Positions 9,159 through 17,437 of a DNA stretch of 50,216 bases are shown here, in pieces. The stretch covers positions 1 to 50,216 of the forward strand of contig NZ_JAGPXY010000045.1 in the NCBI RefSeq assembly GCF_018070325.1, read 5' to 3'. The translations under genes were made by a program, and so were the position numbers. The stretch is from Micromonospora sp. H61. GTDB taxonomy: Bacteria > Actinomycetota > Actinomycetes > Mycobacteriales > Micromonosporaceae. Each line of letters begins with the position of its first letter. Within the stretch, counting starts at the first letter, position 1. A model generated the notes under the pieces. The model made no database searches. It had not been told where the DNA came from and was given only the letters and a program-made list of their open reading frames with translations.

Positions 9159-9207
9159 CCGGACCGGTGCGGAGGTCGCGCGACCGGCGTTGCGCGACCG
9201 GCGGCGG

Positions 9208-9756
9208 TCAGGACGGCCAGGCGCGGGCGAGCAGGTCGCGGGTGTCGCCGAGCAGCTGCGGCAGGACCTTGGTACGGCCGATCACGGGCATGAAGTTCGC
9301 GTCGCCGCCCCAGCGCGGCACCACGTGCTGGTGCAGGTGCGCGGCGATGCCGGCGCCGGCCACCCCGCCCTGGTTCATGCCCAGGTTGAAGCCGTGGGCG
9401 TTGCTGACCTTGCGGATCACCCGCATGGCGGTCTGGGTGTACGACGCCAGCTCGGTGGTCTCCGGCACGTCCAGGTCGGTGTAGTCGGCGACGTGTCGGT
9501 AGGGGCAGACCAGCAGGTGCCCCGGGTTGTACGGGTAGAGGTTGAGCACCACGAAGACGTGCTCGCCGCGGGCCACCACCAGGCTCTCCTGCGGGGGCAG
9601 CTTCGGCCCCCGACAGAAGGGGCAGCCGGTGGGCTTCTCGTAGCCCTCGGCCGGGCGGTCCTCGCCGGAGATGTAGGTCATCCGGTGCGGCGTCCAGAGC
9701 CGCTCCAGGCCGTCCGCCATGCCGTCACTGTCCGTGTGCCGTTCCGCCCCTGTCAC
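9208..9756 (-). CDS. HIT-domain nucleotide hydrolase/phosphorylase
   Basis: 182 residues. Histidine-triad protein of the type encoded next to pgsA1 in mycobacteria and often annotated AP4A phosphorylase. Seen: zinc-type CPFC near residues 45-48, LNLYPYNPGHLLVCPYRHV, and the HIT motif AAHLHQHVVPRW whose middle His forms the nucleotidyl intermediate. In Mycobacterium it stands between thrS and pgsA1; here both links are broken by inserted genes, so it is probably expressed on its own. The reaction (Ap4A phosphorolysis or AMP-type hydrolysis) is family knowledge, not seen. Confidence 0.9.
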   Translation of the reverse strand: MTGAERHTDSDGMADGLERLWTPHRMTYISGEDRPAEGYEKPTGCPFCRGPKLPPQESLVVARGEHVFVVLNLYPYNPGHLLVCPYRHVADYTDLDVPETTELASYTQTAMRVIRKVSNAHGFNLGMNQGGVAGAGIAAHLHQHVVPRWGGDANFMPVIGRTKVLPQLLGDTRDLLARAWPS

Positions 9757-9825
9757 GAGCCGATCCTACGGAGCCCCGCGGGCACGCCGCGACACCTGCC
9801 TTCGGGAAACCCGGGACTGCAAGTT

Positions 9826-9877
9826 CTTGACGGATCAAGGCGGAAGCCTGAAACTTCCATGCATCCACGCACTTCCA
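9826..9877 (+). promoter_or_regulatory. Candidate control region of the M15 peptidase gene
   Basis: Upstream of the peptidase start lies a short inverted repeat CTTGA-CGGA-TCAAG (9826-9839), which also contains a -35-like TTGACG, followed by a direct repeat of ACTTCCATG (about 9854 and 9871). The repeats are not explained by coding. They may be a regulator site, but no convincing -10 box was found, and the assignment is inference. Confidence 0.35.
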
Positions 9878-9896
9878 TGAATCGATGGAGGGTTAC

Positions 9897-10625
9897 ATGT
9901 TCCGACGGCTCGGCAGGTTCCTCGCGGCACTGGCGTTGACCGCCGCCACCACAGTGGCCGGCGTCACCCTCACCGCCGGCGCGGCCCAGGCGGACGGCTG
10001 CTACACCTGGGGGCGCACCCTGGCCCAGGGGGCGTCCGGCGAGGATGTCCGGCAACTCCAGATCCGGGTCGCCGGCTACCCCGGCTACGGCGCGGTGCTC
10101 ACCCTCGACGGCGCGTACGGCCCGGCCACCCGATCGGCGGTGATCCGCTTCCAGCAGGCGTACGGGCTGCCGGCCGACGGCATCGCCGGCCCACAGACGT
10201 TCAACCGGCTCTACGCCCTCCAGGACAACGACTGCACCCCGGCCAACTTCAGCTACCCCGAGCTGAACAAGTGCAACAGTGACTGGTCCGGCGGCGCGGT
10301 CTCGGCGAGCACCGCCCGGTTCAACGCACTCGTCTCGATGTGGAAGCTCCAGGCCATGCGCCACGCCCTCGGCGACGTGTCCATCGCGATCAGCAGCAGC
10401 TTCCGCAGCTACGCCTGCAACAGCGCGGTCGGCGGAGCGTCGAACAGCCGACACCTGTACGGCGACGGGGTCGACCTGGTCGGCTCCCCGTCGTTCTGCC
10501 GGCTGGCGCAGCAGGCCCGCAACCACGGCTTCGGGCAGATCCTCGGCCCCGGCTACCCCGACCACAACGACCACACCCACGTGGCAGCGGTCGGAGGCTG
10601 GTCAGCGCCCAACTGCGGCATCTGA
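9897..10625 (+). CDS. Secreted peptidoglycan-binding zinc D-Ala-D-Ala carboxypeptidase (M15)
   Basis: 242-residue exported cell-wall enzyme. Seen: signal peptide with FRRLGRF, a long hydrophobic core and an AQA cleavage site before DGCYTWG; a PG_binding_1 domain (roughly residues 35-105, GEDVRQLQIRVAG ... FQQAYGLPADGIAGPQT); then an M15 peptidase domain with the zinc ligands in SRHLYGDGVDLVG (His and Asp) and HNDHTHVA (His). Cysteines are present in pairs, fitting an extracytoplasmic protein. Start ATG 9897 has GGAGGG 4 nt upstream. It interrupts the thrS-HIT neighbourhood and ends at a strong hairpin. Confidence 0.92.
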   Translation: MFRRLGRFLAALALTAATTVAGVTLTAGAAQADGCYTWGRTLAQGASGEDVRQLQIRVAGYPGYGAVLTLDGAYGPATRSAVIRFQQAYGLPADGIAGPQTFNRLYALQDNDCTPANFSYPELNKCNSDWSGGAVSASTARFNALVSMWKLQAMRHALGDVSIAISSSFRSYACNSAVGGASNSRHLYGDGVDLVGSPSFCRLAQQARNHGFGQILGPGYPDHNDHTHVAAVGGWSAPNCGI

Positions 10626-10651
10626 CCCCCGCCGCCTCCCGGCGAAGATCG

Positions 10652-10712
10652 CGCTCGAACATGGAAGTAGTGGCCTTCCCCACCGGGGAGGCCACTACTT
10701 CCTGGATCGAGC
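10652..10712. terminator. Strong bidirectional hairpin between M15 gene and thrS
   Basis: A stem GGAAGTAGTGGCCT...CCCC pairs with GGGG...AGGCCACTACTTCC (10663-10702) with one bulged T and a loop of about 5 nt, flanked by an outer GCTCGA/TCGAGC pair (10652-10657, 10707-10712). It lies between two convergent genes, so it can terminate both. Confidence 0.8.
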
Positions 10713-10760
10713 ACGGTCATGGGCGCGGGGGCCGTGCGAGCGGGCCGTGCGGTGGTCTCG

Positions 10761-12770
10761 TTACTCCGCGGCGGCGGACGGGCCGATGTTGGTCCGCGAG
10801 CTGACCACGTCCAGCACGTGGGTCACCGCCTCGGCGACCGGCACCCCGTTGCGCTGGGAGCCGTCGCGGTAGCGGAAGGAGACCGTACCGGCGGCCACGT
10901 CGTCGTCACCGGCGATCACCATGAACGGGATCTTCTGCTGCTGCGCCGTCCGGATCTTCTTCTGCATCCGGTCGTCACCCGCGTCCACCTGCGCCCGGAT
11001 GCCCTCGGCGCGCAGCGCCGCGACGAAGCCGTGCAGGTAGTCGGTGTGGTCCTCGCGGATCGGGATGCCCACCACCTGCACCGGCGCGAGCCAGGCCGGG
11101 AAGGCACCCGCGTAGTGCTCGGTGAGCACCCCGAAGAACCGCTCGATCGACCCGAACAGCGCACGGTGGATCATCACGGGCCGCTGCCGGCTACCGTCGG
11201 CGGCCTGGTACTCCAACGCGAACCGCTCCGGCTGGTTGAAGTCGACCTGGATGGTGGACATCTGCCAGGTCCGGCCGATGGCGTCCCGGGCCTGCACGGA
11301 GATCTTCGGCCCGTAGAACGCCGCGCCGCCCGGGTCGGGGACCAGGTCCAGGCCGGAGGTCGCGGCGGCGGTGCGCAGCGCCTCGGTGGCCTCGGCCCAG
11401 TCCTCGTCGGCCCCGATGAACTTGGGCGAGTCGTCCCGGGTCGACAGCTCCAGGTAGAAGTCGTCCAGGCCGTAGTCGCGCAACAGGTCGAGCACGAAGC
11501 TGAGCAGCGTGGACAGCTCGCCGGCCATCTGCTCACGGGTGCAGTAGATGTGCGAGTCGTCCTGGGTCAGGCCACGGACCCGGGTGAGACCGTGCACGAC
11601 GCCGGACTTCTCGTACCGGTAGACGGTGCCGAACTCGAACATCCGCAGCGGCAGCTCCCGGTACGACCGCCCGCGCGACCTGAAGATCAGGTTGTGCATC
11701 GGGCAGTTCATCGCCTTGAGGTAGTAGTCCGCGCCCTCCAGTTGCATGGGCGGGAACATGGTGTCCGCGTAGTACGGCAGGTGACCGGAGGTCTGGAACA
11801 GCTGCGCCTTGGTGATGTGCGGGGTGTTGACGAACTCGTACCCCGCCTCCTCGTGCCGCCGCCGCGAGTAGTGCTCCATCTCGCGGCGGATGATGCCGCC
11901 CTTGGGGTGGAAGACCGCCAGGCCGGAGCCGATCTCGTCGGGGAAACTGAACAGGTCGAGGTCCGCGCCGAGCTTGCGGTGGTCGCGCCGGGCGGCCTCC
12001 TCCAACAGCTTCAGGTACGCCTTGAGCTCGTCGCGGGTCGGCCACGCGGTGCCGTACACCCGCTGTAGTTGGGGGTTCTTCTCCGACCCCCGCCAGTACG
12101 CGGCGGCGGAGCGCATCAGCTTGAACGCGCCGATCAGTCGGGTGGTCGGCAGGTGCGGACCCCGGCACAGGTCCGACCAGCAGACCTTGTCCTCCTTGGC
12201 GTCGAGGTTGTCGTAGATGGTCAGCTCGCCGCCGCCCACCTCCATCACCTCGTCGGTGTCCAGGCCCTCGCCCTTGACCTCGATCAACTCCAGCTTGAAC
12301 GGCTCGTCGGCCAGCTCCGAGCGCGCCTCGTCCAGGCTGCCGAAGCGGCGACGACGGAACCGCTGCCCGGACTTGATGATCTCCTGCATGCGCTTCTCGA
12401 GCTTGCTGAGGTCATCTGGCTGGAACGGCTTCTCGACGTCGAAGTCGTAGTAGAAGCCGTTCTCGATGGGCGGGCCGATGCCCAGCTTGGCCTCGGGGAA
12501 GATGTCCTGCACGGCCTGGGCGAGGACGTGCGCGGTGGAGTGGCGCAGCACGTTGAGCCCGTCGGGCGACTCCAGGGTCACCGGCTCGACGACGGTCTCC
12601 TCGGCCGGCGCCCAGTCCAGGTCGCGCAGCTGACCCTCGGGGTCGCGGACCACGACGATCGCCTTGGGGCCGTTCGCGGGCAGTCCGGCCGCGGCCACCG
12701 CGTCGGCCGCCGTGGTCCCGGCGGCGACGACGACGGGGTCGGCCACGGCGGGGGTACGGGGTGCGGACAC
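10761..12770 (-). CDS. thrS: Threonyl-tRNA synthetase
   Basis: Class II synthetase that charges tRNA-Thr; 669 residues, normal length. Domains in order: N-terminal TGS-like region (1-75), the editing domain with HSTAHVLAQAVQDIFP and IENGFYYDF, the catalytic core with LGADLDLFSFPDEIGSG, the zinc-site segment MNCPMHNLIFRS, motif 2 region FGTVYRYEKSGVVHGLTRVR, motif 3 near HRALFGSIERFFG, and the anticodon-binding domain (WLAPVQVVGIPIREDH onward). Start GTG 12770 with GGAGGAG upstream. No T-box-like leader was recognised in the 188 bp to the divergent gene. Confidence 0.97.
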   Translation of the reverse strand: MSAPRTPAVADPVVVAAGTTAADAVAAAGLPANGPKAIVVVRDPEGQLRDLDWAPAEETVVEPVTLESPDGLNVLRHSTAHVLAQAVQDIFPEAKLGIGPPIENGFYYDFDVEKPFQPDDLSKLEKRMQEIIKSGQRFRRRRFGSLDEARSELADEPFKLELIEVKGEGLDTDEVMEVGGGELTIYDNLDAKEDKVCWSDLCRGPHLPTTRLIGAFKLMRSAAAYWRGSEKNPQLQRVYGTAWPTRDELKAYLKLLEEAARRDHRKLGADLDLFSFPDEIGSGLAVFHPKGGIIRREMEHYSRRRHEEAGYEFVNTPHITKAQLFQTSGHLPYYADTMFPPMQLEGADYYLKAMNCPMHNLIFRSRGRSYRELPLRMFEFGTVYRYEKSGVVHGLTRVRGLTQDDSHIYCTREQMAGELSTLLSFVLDLLRDYGLDDFYLELSTRDDSPKFIGADEDWAEATEALRTAAATSGLDLVPDPGGAAFYGPKISVQARDAIGRTWQMSTIQVDFNQPERFALEYQAADGSRQRPVMIHRALFGSIERFFGVLTEHYAGAFPAWLAPVQVVGIPIREDHTDYLHGFVAALRAEGIRAQVDAGDDRMQKKIRTAQQQKIPFMVIAGDDDVAAGTVSFRYRDGSQRNGVPVAEAVTHVLDVVSSRTNIGPSAAAE

Positions 12771-12958
12771 GGTGACTCCTCCAAGTGGTACGAAACGGTG
12801 CCGATCCTCGGCTCCTGCCGATGCTATCGGTCGACCCGCCCGCGACCGGGAAGGGCACCTCCTTACCGCCGACGTTGAACCTTTCGCGCCTCGCAGCCGA
12901 ACTAGAAGGTGTGGCCGGAAACCGGTGCCGGCCGCGTCGACACGGATGGGGGCACGAG

Positions 12959-13888
12959 ATGGCGAGCACGTACGGCGGTGGCCGTCGGCGGCGGATCGTG
13001 GCGGCGACCGCGGTGACCGCCGCTGGGCTGCTGCTCTGGCCGGGCACGGCGTACGCGGCGGACGTGACGACCACCCCGACCGAGGCCCGGCAGGGCGAGG
13101 CGGTACGGCTGGAGTTCAGCGTTCCGGAGGAACGGGCCGGTACGAAGACCAACCAGATCGAGGTGCGGCTGCCGGCCGACGCGCCGATCGCCGAGGTCTA
13201 CCCCATGTCGGTGAACGGCTGGGCGCCCCGGATCAGCTCCCGCACCCTGGACAAGCCGGTGGCCGGTATCCACTCCTCCGGGGTGAGCACTGTGACGACC
13301 GCTGTGACCTGGGTCCGGGTCGGTGAGAGTGATCCCGGGCCGGCTCGGCTGGCGCTCTCCATGGGGCCGATGCCGCAGGCCGAGCGGCTCACCTTCGAGG
13401 TGGTCCAGACGTACGCCGACGGCACTGTGGTCCGGTGGGCGGACGCCACCGGTCCGCGCCGGGCCCCGACGCTCGCCCTGCTGCCGGCGGCGCCCGGCGC
13501 GGCGGGTCCGGCCGCGCACGGCGGGCACGCCGGCCCGGCGGCCGGCGCACCGGCCGCAGCGGACAACGGTGTGGACGCCGCACCGCCGGCCCGATCGGGC
13601 AACGCCGACGAGGGCAGCGCCGACGGGATGCTGGCCGCCGGCCTGCTGGCCGGGCTGGGCGGCGGCGCGGCGATCGGCTGGCTGGTCAGCCGTTGGCGCC
13701 GCCGCGACCCGGGCGAGGCCACCGCGCTCGCCGAGGTGACCGGCGACCCGGACGAGGCCGCGACGCTGGCCGAGATAACCGGCCGCGGGAACGACACCGC
13801 AACGCCAGACCCAACGCCCGCGAGCCCGCAGCCGGCGGACCCCCGGTCCGCCGACCCGCAGCCCGCTGTTCCCGCAGCATCGCGGTGA
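12959..13888 (+). CDS. YcnI-like DUF1775 protein, membrane-anchored, without N-terminal His
   Basis: 309 residues. Seen: signal peptide (about 1-33, ending TAYAA), a DUF1775 domain (about 34-165: ADVTTTPTEARQGEAVRLEF, TNQIEVRLP, NGWAPRI, VTWVRVG), an Ala/Pro-rich linker, a C-terminal hydrophobic anchor (LAAGLLAGLGGGAAIGWLVS) and a basic, then Pro-rich tail. DUF1775 proteins such as YcnI bind copper with the histidine that becomes residue 1 after cleavage (usually AHV...). Here that position is Asp (ADV), so the usual copper brace cannot form. Start ATG 12959 is chosen to place the signal peptide at the N-terminus. No copper transporter gene is adjacent. Confidence 0.85.
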   Translation: MASTYGGGRRRRIVAATAVTAAGLLLWPGTAYAADVTTTPTEARQGEAVRLEFSVPEERAGTKTNQIEVRLPADAPIAEVYPMSVNGWAPRISSRTLDKPVAGIHSSGVSTVTTAVTWVRVGESDPGPARLALSMGPMPQAERLTFEVVQTYADGTVVRWADATGPRRAPTLALLPAAPGAAGPAAHGGHAGPAAGAPAAADNGVDAAPPARSGNADEGSADGMLAAGLLAGLGGGAAIGWLVSRWRRRDPGEATALAEVTGDPDEAATLAEITGRGNDTATPDPTPASPQPADPRSADPQPAVPAASR

Positions 13889-14030
13889 TCCACTCGGGTT
13901 CCTGGAAACCGCTGCATCCCCGCACGGACAGCCCGATTCGCAGGAAGCCGAGTTGATCGTAGGCAGCGCCAGCGCAGGGCAGGGCAGGCGCAGGGCAAGG
14001 CAGCCCGGGTCGCCCGGGCAGCCCCGGGGG

Positions 14031-14951
14031 TCAGGGGAGCCAGGTAGGTAGCGGCTCGCGGGCGGCCAGCCACTTTTCGGGCACCCCGCCCGGGGTGCCG
14101 ACGCCGGTGTGCGCCGCCACCACCGCTCCGGCGATGGCGGCCGTGGTGTCCACGTCCCCACCGGCCCGTACGCACGTCTCGATGGCCGCCGGATAGTCGT
14201 CGAGGTGGGTGGCGGCCACCCAGAGGGTGAACCCGACGGTGTCCTGGGCGGTCACCCGGGAGCCGTTGCCGAGCGCCGCCACCACCTGGGGCAACGGCCG
14301 GCCGAGCAGCCCGGCGGCCCGGTGTACGCCCCGATACACCTCGGTGACCGGGTCGAGCGCGGCGGCGATCCCGGCCAGCAGGCGCTCCGGGGCCGGCCGG
14401 TGCCCGTCGAGGCGGGCTCGGGCGGCCAGCGCGGCGGCGACGGCGACGGCGACCGCGCCGGCGATCCCCTCCGGGTGCGCGTGCGTCACCTCGGCGGACG
14501 CGCGGGCCTGGGCGGCGGCGCGCGCTGTCGAGTCGGCGAAGTACGCGCCCAGCGGGCCGACCCGCATCGCCGCGCCGTTGCCGCAGGAGCCCTGCCCGTC
14601 GAAGGCGGAGGCGGCGGCCAGCGGCCACGGGGTGCCGGTGCGGATAAGCCCCAGGATGAGCATCGCGCCCGCGCCGTAGCCTCGGCGCTCGGTGCACCGC
14701 TCGGCGAAGGAGAGGGCCAGCCGGTCCCGGTCGATGCCGCCGGAGTCGGCCAACTGGGCGAGAACCGAGCAGGCCATCTCGGTGTCGTCGGTCCATTCCC
14801 AGGGCGCCGACGGCAGCGCGTCGGCGGCGAGATCCACGGGCACCGGCCCCGGCAGGAAGTACTGCGCGCCGAGCGCGTCGCCGGTGGAGAGACCGGCGAG
14901 GCTGTCCCGGGCGAGCGCCAGGCGGGCATCGGCGAACAGGGTGAACGACAT
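14031..14951 (-). CDS. ADP-ribosylglycohydrolase family protein
   Basis: 306 residues from ATG 14951 (MSFTLFADARLALARDSLAG). All-helical DraG/ARH fold hydrolysing ADP-ribose linkages with two Mg ions. Seen: GLSTGDALG at the N-terminus, metal-ligand motif WEWTDDTEMA, GNGAAMRVGPLG, and the second metal motif GGDVDTTAAIAGAV. These are the conserved ligand-bearing motifs. Divergent from the response regulator gene (73 bp apart). Whether it removes ADP-ribose from protein, DNA or small molecules is not visible. Confidence 0.92.
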   Translation of the reverse strand: MSFTLFADARLALARDSLAGLSTGDALGAQYFLPGPVPVDLAADALPSAPWEWTDDTEMACSVLAQLADSGGIDRDRLALSFAERCTERRGYGAGAMLILGLIRTGTPWPLAAASAFDGQGSCGNGAAMRVGPLGAYFADSTARAAAQARASAEVTHAHPEGIAGAVAVAVAAALAARARLDGHRPAPERLLAGIAAALDPVTEVYRGVHRAAGLLGRPLPQVVAALGNGSRVTAQDTVGFTLWVAATHLDDYPAAIETCVRAGGDVDTTAAIAGAVVAAHTGVGTPGGVPEKWLAAREPLPTWLP

Positions 14952-15024
14952 CGTCGTACCAGCTTGCCCGGTCGCCAGGCACGCCGCAACGCGATCAACT
15001 TGCCAGGCCAAGTACGGTCTTGTC

Positions 15025-15714
15025 GTGGCCTCCGTGCTCCTGGTCGAAGACGATCACGTCGTACGCGGCGCGATGCTGCGGTCCCTCACCGACCGGGGGC
15101 ATGCCGTGCACGCCGTGGGTACGGCGTTGGACGCCCTGCGTCGGGTCGCCGCGGAGACACCCGACCTGGTGGTGCTCGACCTCGGCCTACCCGACCTGGA
15201 CGGCTCGGACGCGCTGCGGATGTTGCGCGGCATCACCGACGTTCCGATCATCATCGCCACCGCCCGCGACGACGAGCAGTCGGTGGTCAAGCTGCTGCGC
15301 GCCGGCGCCGACGACTACATGGTCAAGCCGTTCACCGGCGCGCACCTGGACGCCCGGATCACCACGGTGCTGCGCCGGGCCGGCCGGGCCAGTCGGTCCG
15401 TGCAGCCCGCTGTGCACAGCGTCGGCGGGCTGCGGGTGGACGTGGGCGAGCGCAGCGCCCAGCTCGACGGGGAGCCGCTGGCGCTGACCCGCAAGGAATT
15501 CGACCTGTTGGCGTATCTCGCCGCACGACCTGGGCGGGTAGTGTCCCGCCGGGAACTCTTGGAGGAGGTATGGCGGCAGCCATCGGTCGGCGAGGATCAG
15601 ACCATCGACGTTCACCTGTACTGGCTCCGCAGAAAGATGGGCGAGTCCGCGGCGAAGCCGCGCTACCTGCGCACCGTGCGGGGGGTCGGATTCCGGCTGG
15701 TGGCACCGGACTGA
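15025..15714 (+). CDS. OmpR-family response regulator
   Basis: 229 residues. Receiver domain: acidic pocket VEDDH (residues 8-11), phosphoacceptor Asp52 in LVVLDLGLPDLDG, Thr/Ser position in IIATARD, Lys101 in DDYMVKPF. C-terminal winged helix: ALTRKEFDLLAYLAARPGRV, TIDVHLYWLRRKMG, YLRTVRGVGFRL. Start GTG 15025, since the receiver begins there and upstream sequence lies before the divergent gene. Its stop overlaps the proposed kinase start by 4 nt, so the two form a cognate pair. Confidence 0.95.
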   Translation: MASVLLVEDDHVVRGAMLRSLTDRGHAVHAVGTALDALRRVAAETPDLVVLDLGLPDLDGSDALRMLRGITDVPIIIATARDDEQSVVKLLRAGADDYMVKPFTGAHLDARITTVLRRAGRASRSVQPAVHSVGGLRVDVGERSAQLDGEPLALTRKEFDLLAYLAARPGRVVSRRELLEEVWRQPSVGEDQTIDVHLYWLRRKMGESAAKPRYLRTVRGVGFRLVAPD

Positions 15715-17147
15715 GGACGGCGCTGGCCCTGCTCACGGCCGGCATGTGCAGTCTCGTGGCGCTCGCGTTCCTGATCCCGCTCGGGCTCAGCCTGCGCGAG
15801 CAGAGCCGGGACGAGGCCATCGCCGACGCGGCGCGGCGCAGCGCCCTGGTGACCGGCGCGCTGGCGGTCAGCACCGACCCGGCGGTCGTCGAGCGTGCCG
15901 TGGTGGCCAGCGCCGAGGGCGCACCCACCCGGCCCGTGGTGCACGGGTTGGGGTTGGACGAGTCGGCTGGTCGGGCCAGCGGCAGCGACCTGGACCGGGC
16001 CCGCTCCGAACGCCAGTCGTTGGTCGTCGACGTCGACGGGGGTGTGGCCCGGCTCGACCCGGTCGTCCTCGGTGACCGGACGGCAGTGGTCGAGGTGTTC
16101 CTTCCGGAGTCGACGCTGGGCGAGGGCGCCGGCGGCACCTGGTTGCTGCTGTTCGCGGTCGGCGCGGCGATGGCCGGCGCGGCGGTGCTGGTGGTCGACC
16201 GGGTCGCTGCCCGCGCGGTGGACTCCACCCGTGGTCTGGTCAAGGCCGCGCTCTCCATCGGCGACGGGGACCTCGGCGTACGGGTCGAGCCGACCGGTCC
16301 GCGCGAGCTGGCCGAGGCCGGGTACGCCTTCAACCGGATGGCGGACCGGCTGGACGCGGCCCGCACCGACGAGCGGGAGTTGGTGGCCGACCTGTCGCAT
16401 CGTCTGCGTACCCCGTTGACGGTGCTGCGGTTGGACGCGGAGGCGTTGGAGTCCGACGACACCAGCGTGGGTTCGTTCAGCCCGGCGGAGTTGGACCGGC
16501 TGCGCGGGATCCGGCGGATCCGGCAGGCGATCGTCACCCTGGAGGGTGAGATCGACGTGCTGATCAAGACCACCCGTAAGACGGTGGCGCTCGAGGCCGG
16601 GCCGGCGATGTGCGACGTCAGCGAGGTGGTCCGGGACCGGATGGTGTTCTGGGCGGCGTTGGCCGGCGACCAGAACCGGCCGCACCGGGTCAACGGCGCT
16701 CAGCTGCGCATCCCGGCGCCGGTGCCGCGGGCCGAACTGGCCGCCGCGCTGGACGCGGTGATCGGCAACGTCTTCCGCTACACGCCGCAGGGCACCGCCT
16801 TCGAGGTGGCGGTGTCCCGGCGCGACGGTTACGTGGCGATCCGGATCGACGACGCCGGCCCCGGCATCGCCAACCCGGACCGGGCGCTGCGCCGGGGCGC
16901 CAGTGACCAGGGCTCGACCGGGCTCGGGCTGGACATCGCCAAGCGGGTCGCGTTGCAGGCCAACGGCTCGGTGAGCATCGACCGGGCCCGGCTGGGCGGG
17001 GCCAGCGTGGTGATGCTGCTCGCCGACCCGGAGGCGACGCCCCGGCAGGTCAGCCGCTTCGGTCTGGTCGGTCGGATGGCCCGCGACGCCCGGGACACGA
17101 AGGCCACCGGACGTCGCTGGCCCCGCCAGCGCCCCACCGACGACTGA
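15711..17147 (+). CDS. Sensor histidine kinase, probable CTG start
   Basis: 478 residues if started at CTG 15711, which overlaps the regulator's TGA as CTGA. This start gives the expected N-terminal membrane helix (LRTALALLTAGMCSLVALAF). No ATG, GTG or TTG lies just upstream in frame, and the next ATG (15744) would cut the helix. Then a periplasmic part (about 35-135), second membrane helix (WLLLFAVGAAMAGAAVLVV), HAMP (TRGLVKAALSIGDGDLGVRV), HisKA with the phosphoacceptor in ADLSHRLRTPLTVLRLD, and HATPase motifs N (NVFRYTP), G1 (DDAGPGI) and G2 (GSTGLGLDIAKR). Signal unknown. Confidence 0.92.
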   Translation: MRTALALLTAGMCSLVALAFLIPLGLSLREQSRDEAIADAARRSALVTGALAVSTDPAVVERAVVASAEGAPTRPVVHGLGLDESAGRASGSDLDRARSERQSLVVDVDGGVARLDPVVLGDRTAVVEVFLPESTLGEGAGGTWLLLFAVGAAMAGAAVLVVDRVAARAVDSTRGLVKAALSIGDGDLGVRVEPTGPRELAEAGYAFNRMADRLDAARTDERELVADLSHRLRTPLTVLRLDAEALESDDTSVGSFSPAELDRLRGIRRIRQAIVTLEGEIDVLIKTTRKTVALEAGPAMCDVSEVVRDRMVFWAALAGDQNRPHRVNGAQLRIPAPVPRAELAAALDAVIGNVFRYTPQGTAFEVAVSRRDGYVAIRIDDAGPGIANPDRALRRGASDQGSTGLGLDIAKRVALQANGSVSIDRARLGGASVVMLLADPEATPRQVSRFGLVGRMARDARDTKATGRRWPRQRPTDD

Positions 17148-17300
17148 CCCGGCTGAACCCGGGGCTGTGCGCCGGCGCAAGTCTTCCTTAGATCGCGGTT
17201 AACGACCGCGTTGGATCGGCCGCGGGCTGACAGGATCAGAGCACGAACCCACCAGTTCCACCGGCCGAGCGCACCACGCACCGGCGGCCGGTGGAGCCGC

Positions 17301-17351
17301 GCGCGCGGCGGGAGTCACAGGTCCCCCCACACCCACGCTCCCGCCGCGCGC
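17301..17351. terminator. Large inverted repeat between convergent genes
   Basis: A perfect 14-bp stem GCGCGCGGCGGGAG (17301-17314) and CTCCCGCCGCGCGC (17338-17351) around a 23-nt loop, in the 290-bp space between the histidine kinase and the convergent deaminase gene. A smaller hairpin CGCGGT-TAACG-ACCGCG stands at 17194-17210 and may also help end the kinase operon. Confidence 0.6.
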
Positions 17352-17366
17352 CCTGCTCAACCGACC

Positions 17367-17434
17367 GGCCCAGCCAACCAACCGGCCCAGCCAACCAACC
17401 GGCCCAGCCAACCAAACGGCCCAGCCGACCGACC
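17367..17434. repeat. Four-copy 17-bp tandem repeat
   Basis: Unit GGCCCAGCCAACCAACC repeated four times head to tail (17367, 17384, 17401, 17418); the first two are identical, the third has one change and the fourth has A-to-G changes. A decayed fifth GGCCCAG-like piece overlaps the deaminase stop. Non-coding, immediately 3' of the deaminase gene. A likely slippage-prone minisatellite. Confidence 0.9.
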
Positions 17435-17437
17435 AGC

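Noticed and set aside
12771..12958. T-box or other riboswitch upstream of thrS
   Set aside because: No T-box motif or convincing specifier stem could be seen in either strand; actinobacterial thrS genes usually lack one.
14109..15710. Upstream extension of the histidine kinase frame
   Set aside because: It is antisense to the ADP-ribosylglycohydrolase gene and then out of frame over the response regulator; there is no start codon near the kinase other than CTG.
17367..17434. Possible CRISPR array
   Set aside because: The 17-bp units are contiguous with no spacers, so it is a tandem repeat.
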